The notes: a model not told the origin generated them from the letters alone. Numbered from the stretch's first letter, positions 1-9,804 are shown. The stretch is 42,369 bases of DNA from Candidatus Cloacimonadota bacterium (GCA_030621085.1 JAUXIJ010000023.1:1-42369); one strand, 5' to 3'. A program made the numbers and translations.

Positions 1-2
1 CA

Positions 3-764
3 TCCACCACGACCAATAAAAACATGGTTTATGGAAAATCTTATATTGTAGTGTTCGATGAAGACATCGAAGAGTTTTACTGGACGGATGACATTGAAGA
101 AGCTGAGCAGCAAGAAAGAGTGGAATCGGAATATTTCAGCTATAATGATTTACCAAGCTATGAAGCGATCGATATAATGGATATTCCACAAAATGTACTG
201 GAAATAGGTGTTTTTGAAGATGATCTTTGCGTGGGAGCAGTTGTAGTGCAAGATACATGTGAGCAGATACTGGTTTATTCCGGCAATGTACTTCGTGATC
301 CGATTCCTTTCAGCTTCGAGATCGTTACAAACAACCGGGGAGTAGGAACTCCGATAACCAGCTACCAGGTCCTTAACAAAGAAACAGGTTTGTTTGAAGA
401 AAGAAGCCTGATTTCCGGTCAACAGAAAAGTTCGGTAGTTATGTTTACAGATACGGATAAACCGCAAAATGATACACCTGTAATTGATAATGTTGTATTA
501 CATGGCAATTATCCTAATCCATTTAATCCGGAAACGAAAATATCTTTCTCTTTGACGCAAGATCAAGAGATCGAGATTACTGTTTACAACCTGAAAGGAC
601 AGAAGGTAAGAACTCTTTATACTGGTATTATCCCATCTGGTGAACAATCTGTAGTCTGGAATGGTAAGGATGATGATGGTAAATCTGTCGGATCAGGTTT
701 ATATTTCTACAAACTCAAAACCAAGGATAAGGAACTGACTAAGAAAATGCTACTTCTGAAATAA
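3..764 (+). CDS. C-terminal part of a secreted protein with a FlgD-Ig-like / type A sorting domain (5' truncated by window edge)
   Basis: The reading frame is open from the first complete codon of the window, so the ATG at 24 is probably internal and the gene starts outside. The visible part has an acidic region of unknown fold, then a last ~85 residues that begin NYPNPFNPETKISFSL, contain VYNLKGQKV and VWNGKDDDGKSVGSGLYFYKL, and end KKMLLLK. That is the FlgD-Ig-like / type IX-like C-terminal module found on many exported proteins of Cloacimonadota and related FCB bacteria, where it is thought to direct secretion or surface attachment. The same module ends the genes at 838-3357 and 10909-11718. 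The function of the main body cannot be named. Confidence 0.8.
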   Translation, partial: STTTNKNMVYGKSYIVVFDEDIEEFYWTDDIEEAEQQERVESEYFSYNDLPSYEAIDIMDIPQNVLEIGVFEDDLCVGAVVVQDTCEQILVYSGNVLRDPIPFSFEIVTNNRGVGTPITSYQVLNKETGLFEERSLISGQQKSSVVMFTDTDKPQNDTPVIDNVVLHGNYPNPFNPETKISFSLTQDQEIEITVYNLKGQKVRTLYTGIIPSGEQSVVWNGKDDDGKSVGSGLYFYKLKTKDKELTKKMLLLK

Positions 765-770
765 AAGCAA

Positions 771-814
771 TACCCCCTCTTTTTCTCCCCCTATTTAGGG
801 GGAGTTAGTGGGGG
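771..814. repeat. Interspersed C5/G5 palindrome, copy 1
   Basis: Two nested inverted pairs: CCCCC at 773-777 with GGGGG at 810-814, and TCCCCCT at 786-792 with AGGGGGA at 797-803. Related copies lie at 28171-28203 and 34146-34207. This copy sits between two co-directional genes and could act as a weak transcript-end structure, but there is no clear U tract. Confidence 0.6.
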
Positions 815-837
815 TTGGGAGTGAGTTCGAGGTAAAT

Positions 838-3357
838 ATGAAAATAACACTAATATTCTTTTGTTCGTTTTGTTTGTTTTGTTCATTGCTAAATGCCATT
901 ACCTACCACATCAAGCAAGACGGTACCGGCAACTTCGTCACTATCCAGGAGGGTATCGATGCCTGCGTTGATAGCGATACGGTCCTGGTTTATCCCGGCA
1001 CATATTTTGAGAACCTGGTGATCGAAGAAAAATACCTGACAATAGGTAGTCTTTACCTTACAACCGGAGATGAATCTTACATTTCTCAAACTATTATCGA
1101 CGGTTTCGAGAACGACAGTGTTATCCGCATTGAATCAGTTCCAGATTGGTTTCAAGTTTATATCTCAGGTTTTTTAATTCAAAATGGTATAGGTTACATG
1201 TATATTCCGAATAGACCTGATAAGAGAATGGGAGGAGGTTTCTTTCTTAATTACGCTGATGCTACGATTAAGAAGTGTTTCATTCAAAATAACAAGGCAG
1301 CTTATGGAGGTGGTATATATTTACATTATTATTCAAATTTAATATTAATTGGAAACACGATCCGATTCAATAATGCTTATAACAAAGGTGGTGGAATACG
1401 TATAACTTATTTTAATCATGTAAATTTTGATTCTCAATATCTAAATAATATTTACTTAAATAATGGGGGTGTTGGTTCTGACATTCAATTAAGTCATTGG
1501 AGTGGTTTCCATGAGATAATCGTTGATACATTTACGGTTGCTGATCCTGCAGAGGGTTATTATTACATATATCCTTCTTCTAACGGTGCCGGTTATCCCC
1601 AACCAGATCTCTTTACTGTTGATATTCAGCATGCGAAGATTGAGCAAGTAGAATGTGACCTTTATATTTCTCCTGATGGTGATAATAATAATAGTGGAAT
1701 TACACAAACTGAACCGCTTCAATCCATAGCTTATGCACTTGCTAAAATAAGATCAGATAGCTTAGCTCATAAAACTATTTATATTGCAGATGGGATCTAT
1801 TCATCATCTCTTAATAATCAATATTTTCCACTGCATATCAAAAGCTATGTTGATATAGTTGGAGAATCAAGGGTTAATACTATCCTTGATGCTGAGTCCG
1901 AAGGAGGACACTTCTATGCTTATGATCCTCAAAATGATTATAGTGTAATAAATCTATCATCAATTAATTCATGCATCCAAAATAATTTTATAATTGGTGA
2001 AAATACAGGAGTATTGATTGATAATGTTAGAATATCTAATAATAATTTAGGTGAGTTGGGATATTCAGCAATACATATAAATTTTAGTGATATTATATTA
2101 AATAATCTTCTTTTTGAAGATAATTTATATGTAGGAAGCATTTACTATTATTCACCGAAATACGGAACAGAATTAAATATTTCGAATAGTATCTTTAGAA
2201 ATAATGAACCATCCTATTTTGCTTGTAAACAAATATATTGTCATCGGGCAACATCATTATCAGATTCATTAATAGTTAATGTGATAAATACTCAAATTAC
2301 AGATAATCTTGATAATATGTATGAATGGTCTCCAGCAGTTTCAGCAATTCTAATAGAATGGGCAACTAAAGTTAATATTGTAAATTGCACTATTGGTAAC
2401 AATGAGACTATAGAAGTTGGAGCAGCAGTATTATTACATGATGATTCAGAAGCCAATATTGTAAACTCCATTCTATATGGAGATATACCACATGAAATTT
2501 GTCTTGATGGCAGATGGGGTTCTAACACCCTGAATACAAAGAATTCTCTTATTGATGGTGGAGTAGATAATTTCTTATTACTTAATAACAACTTCATTAA
2601 CTGGGATGAGGATACTATGCTGAATGAAAATCCGTTGTGGCTGGGACAGGGAGCAGATTGGCCTTATGCTTTGTCAGCTAATTCTCCCTGCATCGATACA
2701 GGAACGTTGGAATTGCCTTATGGTGTTGTGCTTCCAGCCTACGATCTGGCGGGTAATCCGAGGGTTTGTGGTAGCGGCATAGATATGGGAGCTTATGAAT
2801 TCCCCGGCAATGCAGCGCCCATTAACCTGGAGATTGATAATGCAACACTTTTCTGGCAAATGCCAGCTGGCTTTAATGCAACCGGTTACAACGTCTATCT
2901 GGATGATGAATTTCAATCAACAGTTAGCGCATTTCTCAATGAATACACATTTAATGATTTGATAATTGGAAATTACTATACAGCAGGTGTTTCAGCTTTG
3001 TATGGCACAGAAGAAACAGCTATCATTCCACTTGAATTTATCTATGATCCAGTTGGCACGGAGGAAGAAATTCCCATCTCACAAATTAAGATTACCAACT
3101 ACCCCAATCCCTTCAATCCTGAAACAAAGATAGTGTTTGATCTGCCGGAAGAAGGAAATGTAAAAATTGAAATATACAATATAAAAGGACAGAAAGTCAA
3201 AACCTTAATGGATGCCTATTCCTGCAAAGGGTGTTTTGAAATTATCTGGCGAGGGAAAGATGAGAATAATAAGCAAGTTGCCAGCGGGGAATATATAACC
3301 AAACTTAAATTGAATGGTGAAGAAGTTGTAGCGAGGAAAATGATATTGTTAAAGTGA
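838..3357 (+). CDS. Secreted right-handed beta-helix protein with C-terminal sorting domain
   Basis: I chose the ATG at 838 rather than the in-frame ATG at 808 because it begins a clear signal peptide (MKITLIFF...SLLNA, cleavage near residue 20) and follows GAGGT at good distance. The mature protein starts with a YHIKQDGTGNFVTIQEGID segment, typical of pectate-lyase-like beta-helices, and has many short Asn-rich turns (NNKAAYGGGIYL, NNAYNKGGGIRI). A second block starting DLYISPDGDNNNSG resembles the DUF1565 start. Near residue 680 there is a fibronectin-III-like stretch, and the end is the NYPNPFNPETKI sorting module. It is probably an exported or surface-bound carbohydrate- or polymer-interacting protein. 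No catalytic residues can be assigned, so enzyme activity is not claimed. Confidence 0.85.
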   Translation: MKITLIFFCSFCLFCSLLNAITYHIKQDGTGNFVTIQEGIDACVDSDTVLVYPGTYFENLVIEEKYLTIGSLYLTTGDESYISQTIIDGFENDSVIRIESVPDWFQVYISGFLIQNGIGYMYIPNRPDKRMGGGFFLNYADATIKKCFIQNNKAAYGGGIYLHYYSNLILIGNTIRFNNAYNKGGGIRITYFNHVNFDSQYLNNIYLNNGGVGSDIQLSHWSGFHEIIVDTFTVADPAEGYYYIYPSSNGAGYPQPDLFTVDIQHAKIEQVECDLYISPDGDNNNSGITQTEPLQSIAYALAKIRSDSLAHKTIYIADGIYSSSLNNQYFPLHIKSYVDIVGESRVNTILDAESEGGHFYAYDPQNDYSVINLSSINSCIQNNFIIGENTGVLIDNVRISNNNLGELGYSAIHINFSDIILNNLLFEDNLYVGSIYYYSPKYGTELNISNSIFRNNEPSYFACKQIYCHRATSLSDSLIVNVINTQITDNLDNMYEWSPAVSAILIEWATKVNIVNCTIGNNETIEVGAAVLLHDDSEANIVNSILYGDIPHEICLDGRWGSNTLNTKNSLIDGGVDNFLLLNNNFINWDEDTMLNENPLWLGQGADWPYALSANSPCIDTGTLELPYGVVLPAYDLAGNPRVCGSGIDMGAYEFPGNAAPINLEIDNATLFWQMPAGFNATGYNVYLDDEFQSTVSAFLNEYTFNDLIIGNYYTAGVSALYGTEETAIIPLEFIYDPVGTEEEIPISQIKITNYPNPFNPETKIVFDLPEEGNVKIEIYNIKGQKVKTLMDAYSCKGCFEIIWRGKDENNKQVASGEYITKLKLNGEEVVARKMILLK

Positions 3358-3509
3358 TTCATTAATTCTATTTCGTTATGAAAGAAAAATTTCGAAACAA
3401 GCAGGAATCGCATGTCAGAAAACATTTGTTGTTGAAGTAATTTAAAATTGAAATTGACATAAATCATTAGTTAAATGAAATTAGTCGTGAGAATAATTGG
3501 GAGGAATAA

Positions 3510-3941
3510 ATGAGGAAAATTTATATTCTTACTCTAATGTTAATGATGTGTGTAATGATAAATGCAGATATCATTGAGAATGCTTTTACACCAGGACTGC
3601 TTACACCTTCCTTTCTTAATACCAATAATATTACAATAAACCATTCTGTTTCTTTTATGAGTGGAATTTCATCGAATAAACAGAGCTACTACCAGTCTGT
3701 TTATACAAATCATTTGAATTATCAGTTCAGTCCTAAACTGAATTTGAAACTGGATCTGAACTTTGTGAATTTTGGAACCGCCACTTATAAAAGCGGAATT
3801 GAATTTGAGGGTAACAACGATAACACCAGTAAAATACTTCCTAGTTTTCAGTTAAATTATGCACCTTCGGAAAATACCAGCTTCACAATAGAATTCAAGC
3901 AATACACTGCTCCAAGAATATATGACAGATTCTGGAGATAA
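3510..3941 (+). CDS. Small exported beta-rich protein of unknown function
   Basis: 143 residues with a signal peptide (MRKIYILTLMLMMCVMINA, cleavage near residue 19) and a strong GGAGG ribosome site nine bases before the ATG. The mature part alternates polar and hydrophobic residues (HLNYQFSPKLNLKLDLNFVNFG, SFQLNYAPSENTSFTIEFKQY), as expected for amphipathic strands of an outer-membrane or periplasmic beta structure. It is too short for a full large barrel. I do not recognise a named family. It is followed by a strong bidirectional terminator. Confidence 0.75.
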   Translation: MRKIYILTLMLMMCVMINADIIENAFTPGLLTPSFLNTNNITINHSVSFMSGISSNKQSYYQSVYTNHLNYQFSPKLNLKLDLNFVNFGTATYKSGIEFEGNNDNTSKILPSFQLNYAPSENTSFTIEFKQYTAPRIYDRFWR

Positions 3942-3964
3942 AAGTTAATTTTACAGGAATAAAA

Positions 3965-3990
3965 AACCCTCCCGAGTGAATGGGAGGGTT
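3965..3990. terminator. Bidirectional rho-independent terminator
   Basis: AACCCTCCC (3965-3973) pairs perfectly with GGGAGGGTT (3982-3990), with an A run before and a T run after, so it can stop transcription from both sides. It lies between the convergent genes ending at 3941 (+) and 4007 (-). Confidence 0.9.
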
Positions 3991-4006
3991 TTTATTATTC
4001 TTAGGA

Positions 4007-6838
4007 TTAGTTCGCTATATCGTGGCTTTCAGGATTTTCTTCTTCCGGGAACTTGAATCCCTTTTCATTAAATAAGATCATACAGGCATCCACAACGTCC
4101 GGATCATAAAGAATACCGCGATTTTTCTTAATTTCATCCAGAGCTACATCAATACCAAGAGAGGGGCGGTAAGGGCGATGAGAAGACATAGCTTCTATAA
4201 CATCTGCCACACTGAGAATTCGGGCATTCAAGCTGATCTCATCTCCTTTCAAACCTTGCGGATATGAAGAACCATCCAGTCGTTCCTGGTGCTGAAGCAC
4301 CACTTCTGCCACAGGCCATGGAAATTCAATTGATTTTAGAATATCAAATCCGGTTTGAGGATGCATTTTTATCAGGTTGAATTCTGCGGGAGTTAGTTTA
4401 CCGGGTTTGCTTAATATCTCTGCCGGGACATTGATCTTACCAATATCATGAACCAGGGCAGCTAGATTCAACCCATCCACCTGATCCTTGGAAAGTCCCA
4501 TCTCACGAGCTATATCAGCAGCAAGTGTAGCAACCCGCCTTTGGTGTCCAGCAGTGTAGGGATCTCGCATTTCGACTGCTGAAACGAGTCCATTTATAGT
4601 TTCTTCCAAAAGTCTTTGCAGTTTTTTATAACTGTCCTTTAGCTCTTCTTCCGATTTTTTTAGATTGGAAATATCTATTTTTACGCCAGCATAATATGTT
4701 TTTTCATTCTCCGGAACGATCTCGACCATTCTATCTTCGATCCACATATATGAACCATCAGATTTCTTAACTCTGAACCAGAGAGTTAGAAGATCTTTTT
4801 TTCCCGATTTTTCCCACTCTTTATATTTTTGTTTTATATACTCATGGTCTTCGGGATGAATCAGGGTGGTGAATTTGTTCTTGTCTTCTATAAAATCTTT
4901 TGCAGGAAATCCCAATAGATCGATGATATTTTCAGACATGAATTCCTGCTTACCACCAGTTTCATACAAAATGATGTTCGGTACATATTTAAATAGTGTT
5001 GCTAGGCGAAGTTGAGTTTTCAGAAGTTTTTCTTCAGCTTGTTTTCTTTGTGTAATATCTTCTGTAAGGATGACCACTTTGTCGACCCTGCTGTCTCTAT
5101 CCTGAATGGCATAGAAGTAATGAGATATCCATTTCGTCTTGTTATTACTTGTAACTTTAAGCTCAGGAATATAATATTCTCCACCTTCTTTGTAAACTTT
5201 TTTCACATATAGAAGATGTTCACCAAGATATTGGTCTCTTTTATCAAAATTCAAAAATATTTTTTTCTGTTGTTCAGATTCAATTCGCTTTTTAGTTTTA
5301 CTCCAGATTTTTTTCCATGCTTTATTAGCAATAAGAAGCATGCCGTTCTTATTTCTTACCGAAATTCCAAGAGGTGAATTATCGATAACTGTCCTGTTTA
5401 ATTGTTCACTGGTCAGTAATGCTTCCTCAGCACGTTTTCTATGAACAGCAATTGCCACCTGGTCTGAAACAAACTCCAGTACTTTCAAGTCTTTTTTCTC
5501 GAAAGCTTTTTCATTCTCGTAACTTTGAACAGCCATTGCACCTATAACTTCATTGTTAATCTTCAGAGGTGCTCCCAACCATAGTTTGCTCTTCCATTTA
5601 TAATTTGCAATTACCCCATCCTTCATAAGTTCGTCACGTTTCTTTTTATCCAGAAATAGTGATTTTCCTGTGCGAATTACATAGGCAGTTAGACCTTGTC
5701 GAAGTTCTTGCTGAGGTGGAGTTTTTTTATTATATTGATCAACATAATAAGGTGAGGATATTAAATTCGAGCTTTTATCGTAAAGTGCAATGTAGAAATT
5801 GTTAGTTCGAATGATTTTAGCAAGTTCATGATGAATGGTTTTAAAGAATTCCTGTAGGTCTTTGGTTGAATTAACAGCATTTCCAATATTAAAAAGTACA
5901 TTATGTGTTAGTTCAGAGATTTTTCTTTCTGAAATATCGGTTATCATGCCGTCCTGATAGATCCATTCTTCTTTTTCATTTTTGACAGTTTTAATACTCA
6001 GAGAGCACCAGAATACAGTCTTGTTTTTTTTTAAAAGTTCAACTTCAAAATCATGAATCTCGCCTTTAGAACGAAGTTCTTCCATAAGCCTTATACGGTC
6101 TTTTGGTTGGGAATAGAGTTTGGTTGTAGAAACGGTTCTAAATTCTTTCTCAGATTCATATCCAAACATTTTGAACATAGTCGGATTGACAGCAAGAAGT
6201 TTTCCTTGTGGAGTTGCTCGGAAAATACTCACAGGAATATTAGCTTGCAGGTCTTTGTATCTTTTTTCGCTTTCACGATGGGCTTTTTCTGCTAGGTTTC
6301 TCTCTTCGATTTCGTGCTGTAATTTCTGATAAGTCTGTGCATTTTTTATGGCTGTAGCGGCATAATTTGCAAATGTATCTGCCAGAGCCAGATCTTCTTT
6401 AGTAAAATATGGTCCTATCCTGTTCAAGCAAATCGCTCCTAAGACTTTTCCCTCAGCCACAAAAGGCGCTGCAATTATCCTTTCATTTTTTTCTTCGCTT
6501 GTTCCTGGAATTTGATAACCATTCTTATTTTGTACAGCATCATTGAACATGAAGCTTTCTTTTGCTTTTACAGCTTTTCCCGTAAAACTGGTTTCAATAT
6601 CGAGGGGAGTAGACATGATCTCTTTTTCATAAACCGGGTCTATTACAATTTGCGGGAGTAATGTTTTGCCATCTTCTGCTATTAAGTATATAGTGCAACC
6701 ATATGAGTTAAGTAGATCCATTACTTCTGTTGCGATCCGGTGTAGAACTTCGATAACATCCAAACTGGAATTTATGTATCGAGCTGTTTTTAAAAGCAAT
6801 TCCTGTTGTAATGTTTTACGTTGAAGAGCATCTTCCAC
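4007..6838 (-). CDS. C-terminal part of an interrupted multi-domain signalling protein (GAF, PAS, HD-GYP)
   Basis: 943 codons counted from a GTG at 6838. The frame stays open back to the TAG at 7028-7030, and the GTG has no ribosome site, so this is almost certainly the rest of the gene that starts at 8458. Order: coiled coil, GAF (about 15-165), PAS (195-300), GAF (315-460), PAS (480-600), PAS (610-730), and an HD-GYP phosphodiesterase domain in the last ~190 residues with LVHDIGKI. HD-GYP proteins hydrolyse cyclic di-GMP. Here the name-giving GYP reads SYP (DGSSYPQGLKG) and the usual HHE reads HQE, so activity may be altered. A tandem GAF/PAS sensor feeding a c-di-GMP output is a fair inference. 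The ligand is unknown. Confidence 0.85.
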   Translation of the reverse strand: MEDALQRKTLQQELLLKTARYINSSLDVIEVLHRIATEVMDLLNSYGCTIYLIAEDGKTLLPQIVIDPVYEKEIMSTPLDIETSFTGKAVKAKESFMFNDAVQNKNGYQIPGTSEEKNERIIAAPFVAEGKVLGAICLNRIGPYFTKEDLALADTFANYAATAIKNAQTYQKLQHEIEERNLAEKAHRESEKRYKDLQANIPVSIFRATPQGKLLAVNPTMFKMFGYESEKEFRTVSTTKLYSQPKDRIRLMEELRSKGEIHDFEVELLKKNKTVFWCSLSIKTVKNEKEEWIYQDGMITDISERKISELTHNVLFNIGNAVNSTKDLQEFFKTIHHELAKIIRTNNFYIALYDKSSNLISSPYYVDQYNKKTPPQQELRQGLTAYVIRTGKSLFLDKKKRDELMKDGVIANYKWKSKLWLGAPLKINNEVIGAMAVQSYENEKAFEKKDLKVLEFVSDQVAIAVHRKRAEEALLTSEQLNRTVIDNSPLGISVRNKNGMLLIANKAWKKIWSKTKKRIESEQQKKIFLNFDKRDQYLGEHLLYVKKVYKEGGEYYIPELKVTSNNKTKWISHYFYAIQDRDSRVDKVVILTEDITQRKQAEEKLLKTQLRLATLFKYVPNIILYETGGKQEFMSENIIDLLGFPAKDFIEDKNKFTTLIHPEDHEYIKQKYKEWEKSGKKDLLTLWFRVKKSDGSYMWIEDRMVEIVPENEKTYYAGVKIDISNLKKSEEELKDSYKKLQRLLEETINGLVSAVEMRDPYTAGHQRRVATLAADIAREMGLSKDQVDGLNLAALVHDIGKINVPAEILSKPGKLTPAEFNLIKMHPQTGFDILKSIEFPWPVAEVVLQHQERLDGSSYPQGLKGDEISLNARILSVADVIEAMSSHRPYRPSLGIDVALDEIKKNRGILYDPDVVDACMILFNEKGFKFPEEENPESHDIAN

Positions 6839-7027
6839 ATGAATTTTATCATCTATCTGTTTTTGCAGAAGTTCGTTGGCTTTTATCAGTTCTTCTGTTC
6901 GCTGGTTTATCTTTTCTTTAATTTCGTCGTGTGCTTTTTCCAGCTTTTTTTGAGTTTTTTTTTTTGATGTTAAATCTCTAATTGTTGCCTGGATTACATC
7001 CTTATTATTTAAGCTGAAAGCAGTTAG

Positions 7028-7030
7028 CTA
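7028..7030 (-). other. In-frame amber (TAG) codon splitting the receiver-PAS-GAF-HD-GYP gene
   Basis: Codons before and after are in one frame with no indel. From 8458 to 4007 the frame has 1484 codons with this as the only internal stop. The stop falls between AEI and LTAF, inside a PAS beta strand where related proteins have Ser, Thr or Trp. A single base change from TCG, TGG or similar explains it. TAG is used as a normal stop elsewhere here (12705-12707), so general reassignment is unlikely. Confidence 0.9.
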
Positions 7031-8458
7031 TATTTCAGCCGTAAACAAATCCCCGTTCTTTTTCTTCAGAACCCACTCAAATTTATTGTATCCGTCTGTA
7101 TAGGCTTTTTCAAGATGCCGGCTTGCAGCCAATTGGGAACTTTCTCCATTCGGCTGCTTCAAGGGTGAAACATCTGAGATCGTCTGGTTAAGTAATTCTT
7201 TTTTATCCGGAACTTTAAAGAGTTTCATAGTAGCGTCATTATATTCAAAAATACCTTTATGATTTAACATTATTATGGCATCGATAGAAGATTCAAACAG
7301 TCTCTTGTAACGCTCTTCACTATTATGAAGTGCAACTTCGGATTCTTTTCTGTCAGTAATGTTTCGAAGTGAACCAATTATTTTTATTGTTCCGTTTTTA
7401 TCATTTCTTACTAATTTTGCATTGGCAGAGCATAACATTATACTGCCATCTTTGTCTTTAAGTTTTAAATAATAATCTGTTACAACACCTTCTTTGCTGA
7501 TTTTGGAAAGAAATGCGTCTTTTTCATTACAGTCGAAGAAAATATTGTTAATGGATTTACCAATGAGTTCTTCACGAGTATAACTACTTACCTCCTCCAT
7601 AGAAGGACTTATTTCATGCAAGATTCCATCGAAATCGATCTCGCAATAAATATCCTGGATGTTTTCAAATATCCTTTTATAATTATCTTTAGCTTCTTTC
7701 AACTGTTGTTGTTTCTTTTTTTGAACGGTAATATCATTGAATATACCAAATGCACCTTTATAAAGACCTTGAGTAAATTTCGGGCTGGCATTAACGCTTA
7801 TTATTCTTTTAACGCCGTTTTTTCGAGTTACTTCAATTTCATACCTGGAAGATATATTGTTTTTTCTTTGGCTTGTTTGAGAAAGTATCTTATCAAATTC
7901 CATATCAGAAACAAAATCATTAAGGTTCTTTCCCTTAAGTTCACTAACCGGGCAACCAAAAATATCTGCAGATGCATTATTGCTGAAAGTGATATTTTCA
8001 TCTTCATCTACAACGCAGATGCCTTCTTTAGTTGTTTCCACCAGAGTTCGGAATTTATTTTCGCTTTCTTTAAGCATTCTGTCCATTTTGTGTTTATATA
8101 ATGCCATTTCAATAGTAGCTATCAGTTCGCGTTCTCTGAATGGTTTCAATAAATAACCGAATGGTTCTGTTAGTTTAGCTTGTTTAATAAAATCACTATC
8201 GGAATATGCAGTAATATAAATAACAGGAATATCTAAATTGGATATTTCCTTTGCAACCTCTATACCGTTTAATTGAGTCCGCAGCATAATATCCATGAGT
8301 ATTAGATCTGGTTGGTTTTTTTTTACATATTGGATGGTTTCTTCACCTGTCGAAATGATCTTAGGAACTATGTAACCGTAATCTTTCAGTATCTTCTGGA
8401 TATCTTCTGCCACAATTGCTTCATCTTCAACAATCAGAATGCATTCTTTTTCTGACAT
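7028..8458 (-). CDS. N-terminal part of an interrupted multi-domain signalling protein (receiver plus PAS domains)
   Basis: 476 codons, ATG at 8458 after an AGGGTTAGGA ribosome site. Residues 5-120 are a CheY-like receiver with acidic pocket E11/D12, phospho-acceptor D56 (LILMDIML) and LKPF loop. Then come three PAS domains (about 130-250, 255-375, 380-end), the last ending NGDLFTAEI directly before a TAG. The next codons, in the same frame, are exactly what a PAS domain needs to finish (LTAFSLNNKDVIQATIRDLT). The receiver at the front suggests control by a histidine kinase not present nearby. As it stands the product would stop inside its third PAS domain. Confidence 0.85.
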   Translation of the reverse strand: MSEKECILIVEDEAIVAEDIQKILKDYGYIVPKIISTGEETIQYVKKNQPDLILMDIMLRTQLNGIEVAKEISNLDIPVIYITAYSDSDFIKQAKLTEPFGYLLKPFRERELIATIEMALYKHKMDRMLKESENKFRTLVETTKEGICVVDEDENITFSNNASADIFGCPVSELKGKNLNDFVSDMEFDKILSQTSQRKNNISSRYEIEVTRKNGVKRIISVNASPKFTQGLYKGAFGIFNDITVQKKKQQQLKEAKDNYKRIFENIQDIYCEIDFDGILHEISPSMEEVSSYTREELIGKSINNIFFDCNEKDAFLSKISKEGVVTDYYLKLKDKDGSIMLCSANAKLVRNDKNGTIKIIGSLRNITDRKESEVALHNSEERYKRLFESSIDAIIMLNHKGIFEYNDATMKLFKVPDKKELLNQTISDVSPLKQPNGESSQLAASRHLEKAYTDGYNKFEWVLKKKNGDLFTAEI

Positions 8459-8552
8459 TTCCTAACCCTTAAATATTTTTATTAAAAAAAATAAATTTGT
8501 GGAATGTTTTTCTGTCAAGCTGAATAAATTACAATTACTCTAATAAATTATA

Positions 8553-9803
8553 TTAGATATGATTCCAGAAAGAAAAATCTTCATTTACTATCAGAAGTTT
8601 ATTATCAAGTTTATCTTTGAGTTGGGTTTTACTCATATTATCTAGGGTTAGTCCATTTTCGTTGAAAATATTACTGCTTAACACAACAGTTCTGTTTTGT
8701 GATGTATTGATCTGAGACAGTATATCTTCCCCTGCCAGAAGGCCTGTTACTGTTACCGAAGGGCCAAAGAAAATATTATCTACCGAAATAGTACTGATTT
8801 TTCCGGGCAATATTTCATTGATCTCTTCTGCTATTTTGGAAATATATATGAAAGCAAGTTTACCTGTAACAAAAACAAAACTGGAATTAGTCGCTGCGAT
8901 TTCTTTGATAAATGCTTCTTTGCAGGATTGCCAATTCTCCAGCATCAGCCGTATCATGCCAATACCGTTTTCCAGTTGGGGATAATCATCATATAAATTA
9001 GCTGATGGAATTTCTTCATCAGCCAGCAGGTAAATTTCATCGGAGCAGTAAGTTTTTGGAAATTTATCTGATAATTCTATGAGCTCTTTTGCCAGTTCTG
9101 GAGAAACATTCTTAAGATTGATGAGGGAATTCCTGTATTTTGTAAGTCCTACCGGAACGATACCCACAGATAGAACATTCAAACCGGGTGAAGTAAGGTT
9201 TTCTAAAGATCGAAGCAGTTCATCGCCATTATTCCAACCTGGCACAACAACTATCTGTGTATGAAGAGCTATTCCGTTTTTAGAAAGATATTTCAGCTTT
9301 TCCATGATGTTGAAATTTTGTTTATAACGCAGCATTTTCCGGTGAAGTGAAGGATTGGTAGAATGAACGGAAATATATAAGGGGCTTAATCTTTGTTCAA
9401 ATATTTTTTGATAATCTCTTTCTGTAAGGTTTGTTAGAGTGATGAAATTTCCAAAGGCAAAAGAGAGCTTATAATCGTCGTCTTTTATATATAGTGTTTC
9501 CCTGAAATCCGGGCGCATCTGATCTACAAAGCAGAAGATACAATCATTTGTGCAGGTTCTGCATTTGTGGGGAACAGGCTCTATTCCCAAAGGTATATCC
9601 CAATTCTGATGAATTATTGCCTGTTTGAATTGTCCTTGTGAATTTTTATAATCGATCTCCAATATTTCTTCAGCACCAAAAAACCGAAGATCAAGAAAAT
9701 CGATAATATTATGATTGTTAATGGAAATTATAGTGTCACCTGCTTGTAAACTGTGTTCAGCCGCCAGACCGTCAGGAGCCACAACTGCAATTTCTAAGGG
9801 CAT
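8553..9803 (-). CDS. PDZ / radical-SAM DUF512 family protein
   Basis: 416 residues. Residues 1-70 form a PDZ-like domain (GLAAEHSLQAGDTIISINN). Around residue 80 there is a cysteine cluster (CRTCTNDCIFCFVDQ) that fits a radical-SAM CxxxCxxC iron-sulfur site, followed by a TIM-barrel-like region (LYISVHSTNPSLHRKML) and a C-terminal DUF512 region (GLNVLSVGIVPVGLTKYR). This is the conserved family often annotated as DUF512 or FeS-oxidoreductase; its reaction is unknown. It starts just after the stop of the upstream gene (TAATATG arrangement), so the two are probably translated from one transcript. Confidence 0.88.
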   Translation of the reverse strand: MPLEIAVVAPDGLAAEHSLQAGDTIISINNHNIIDFLDLRFFGAEEILEIDYKNSQGQFKQAIIHQNWDIPLGIEPVPHKCRTCTNDCIFCFVDQMRPDFRETLYIKDDDYKLSFAFGNFITLTNLTERDYQKIFEQRLSPLYISVHSTNPSLHRKMLRYKQNFNIMEKLKYLSKNGIALHTQIVVVPGWNNGDELLRSLENLTSPGLNVLSVGIVPVGLTKYRNSLINLKNVSPELAKELIELSDKFPKTYCSDEIYLLADEEIPSANLYDDYPQLENGIGMIRLMLENWQSCKEAFIKEIAATNSSFVFVTGKLAFIYISKIAEEINEILPGKISTISVDNIFFGPSVTVTGLLAGEDILSQINTSQNRTVVLSSNIFNENGLTLDNMSKTQLKDKLDNKLLIVNEDFSFWNHI

Positions 9804-9804
9804 A

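Noticed and set aside
808..837. Earlier in-frame ATG at 808 for the beta-helix protein
   Set aside because: The extension lies in the palindromic repeat and would hide the signal peptide, while the ATG at 838 has its own ribosome site and starts that peptide.
7028..7030. General reassignment of TAG to an amino acid in this organism
   Set aside because: The DUF6602-like gene ends in TAG at 12705-12707 with the next gene's ribosome site right after it, so TAG acts as a stop there.
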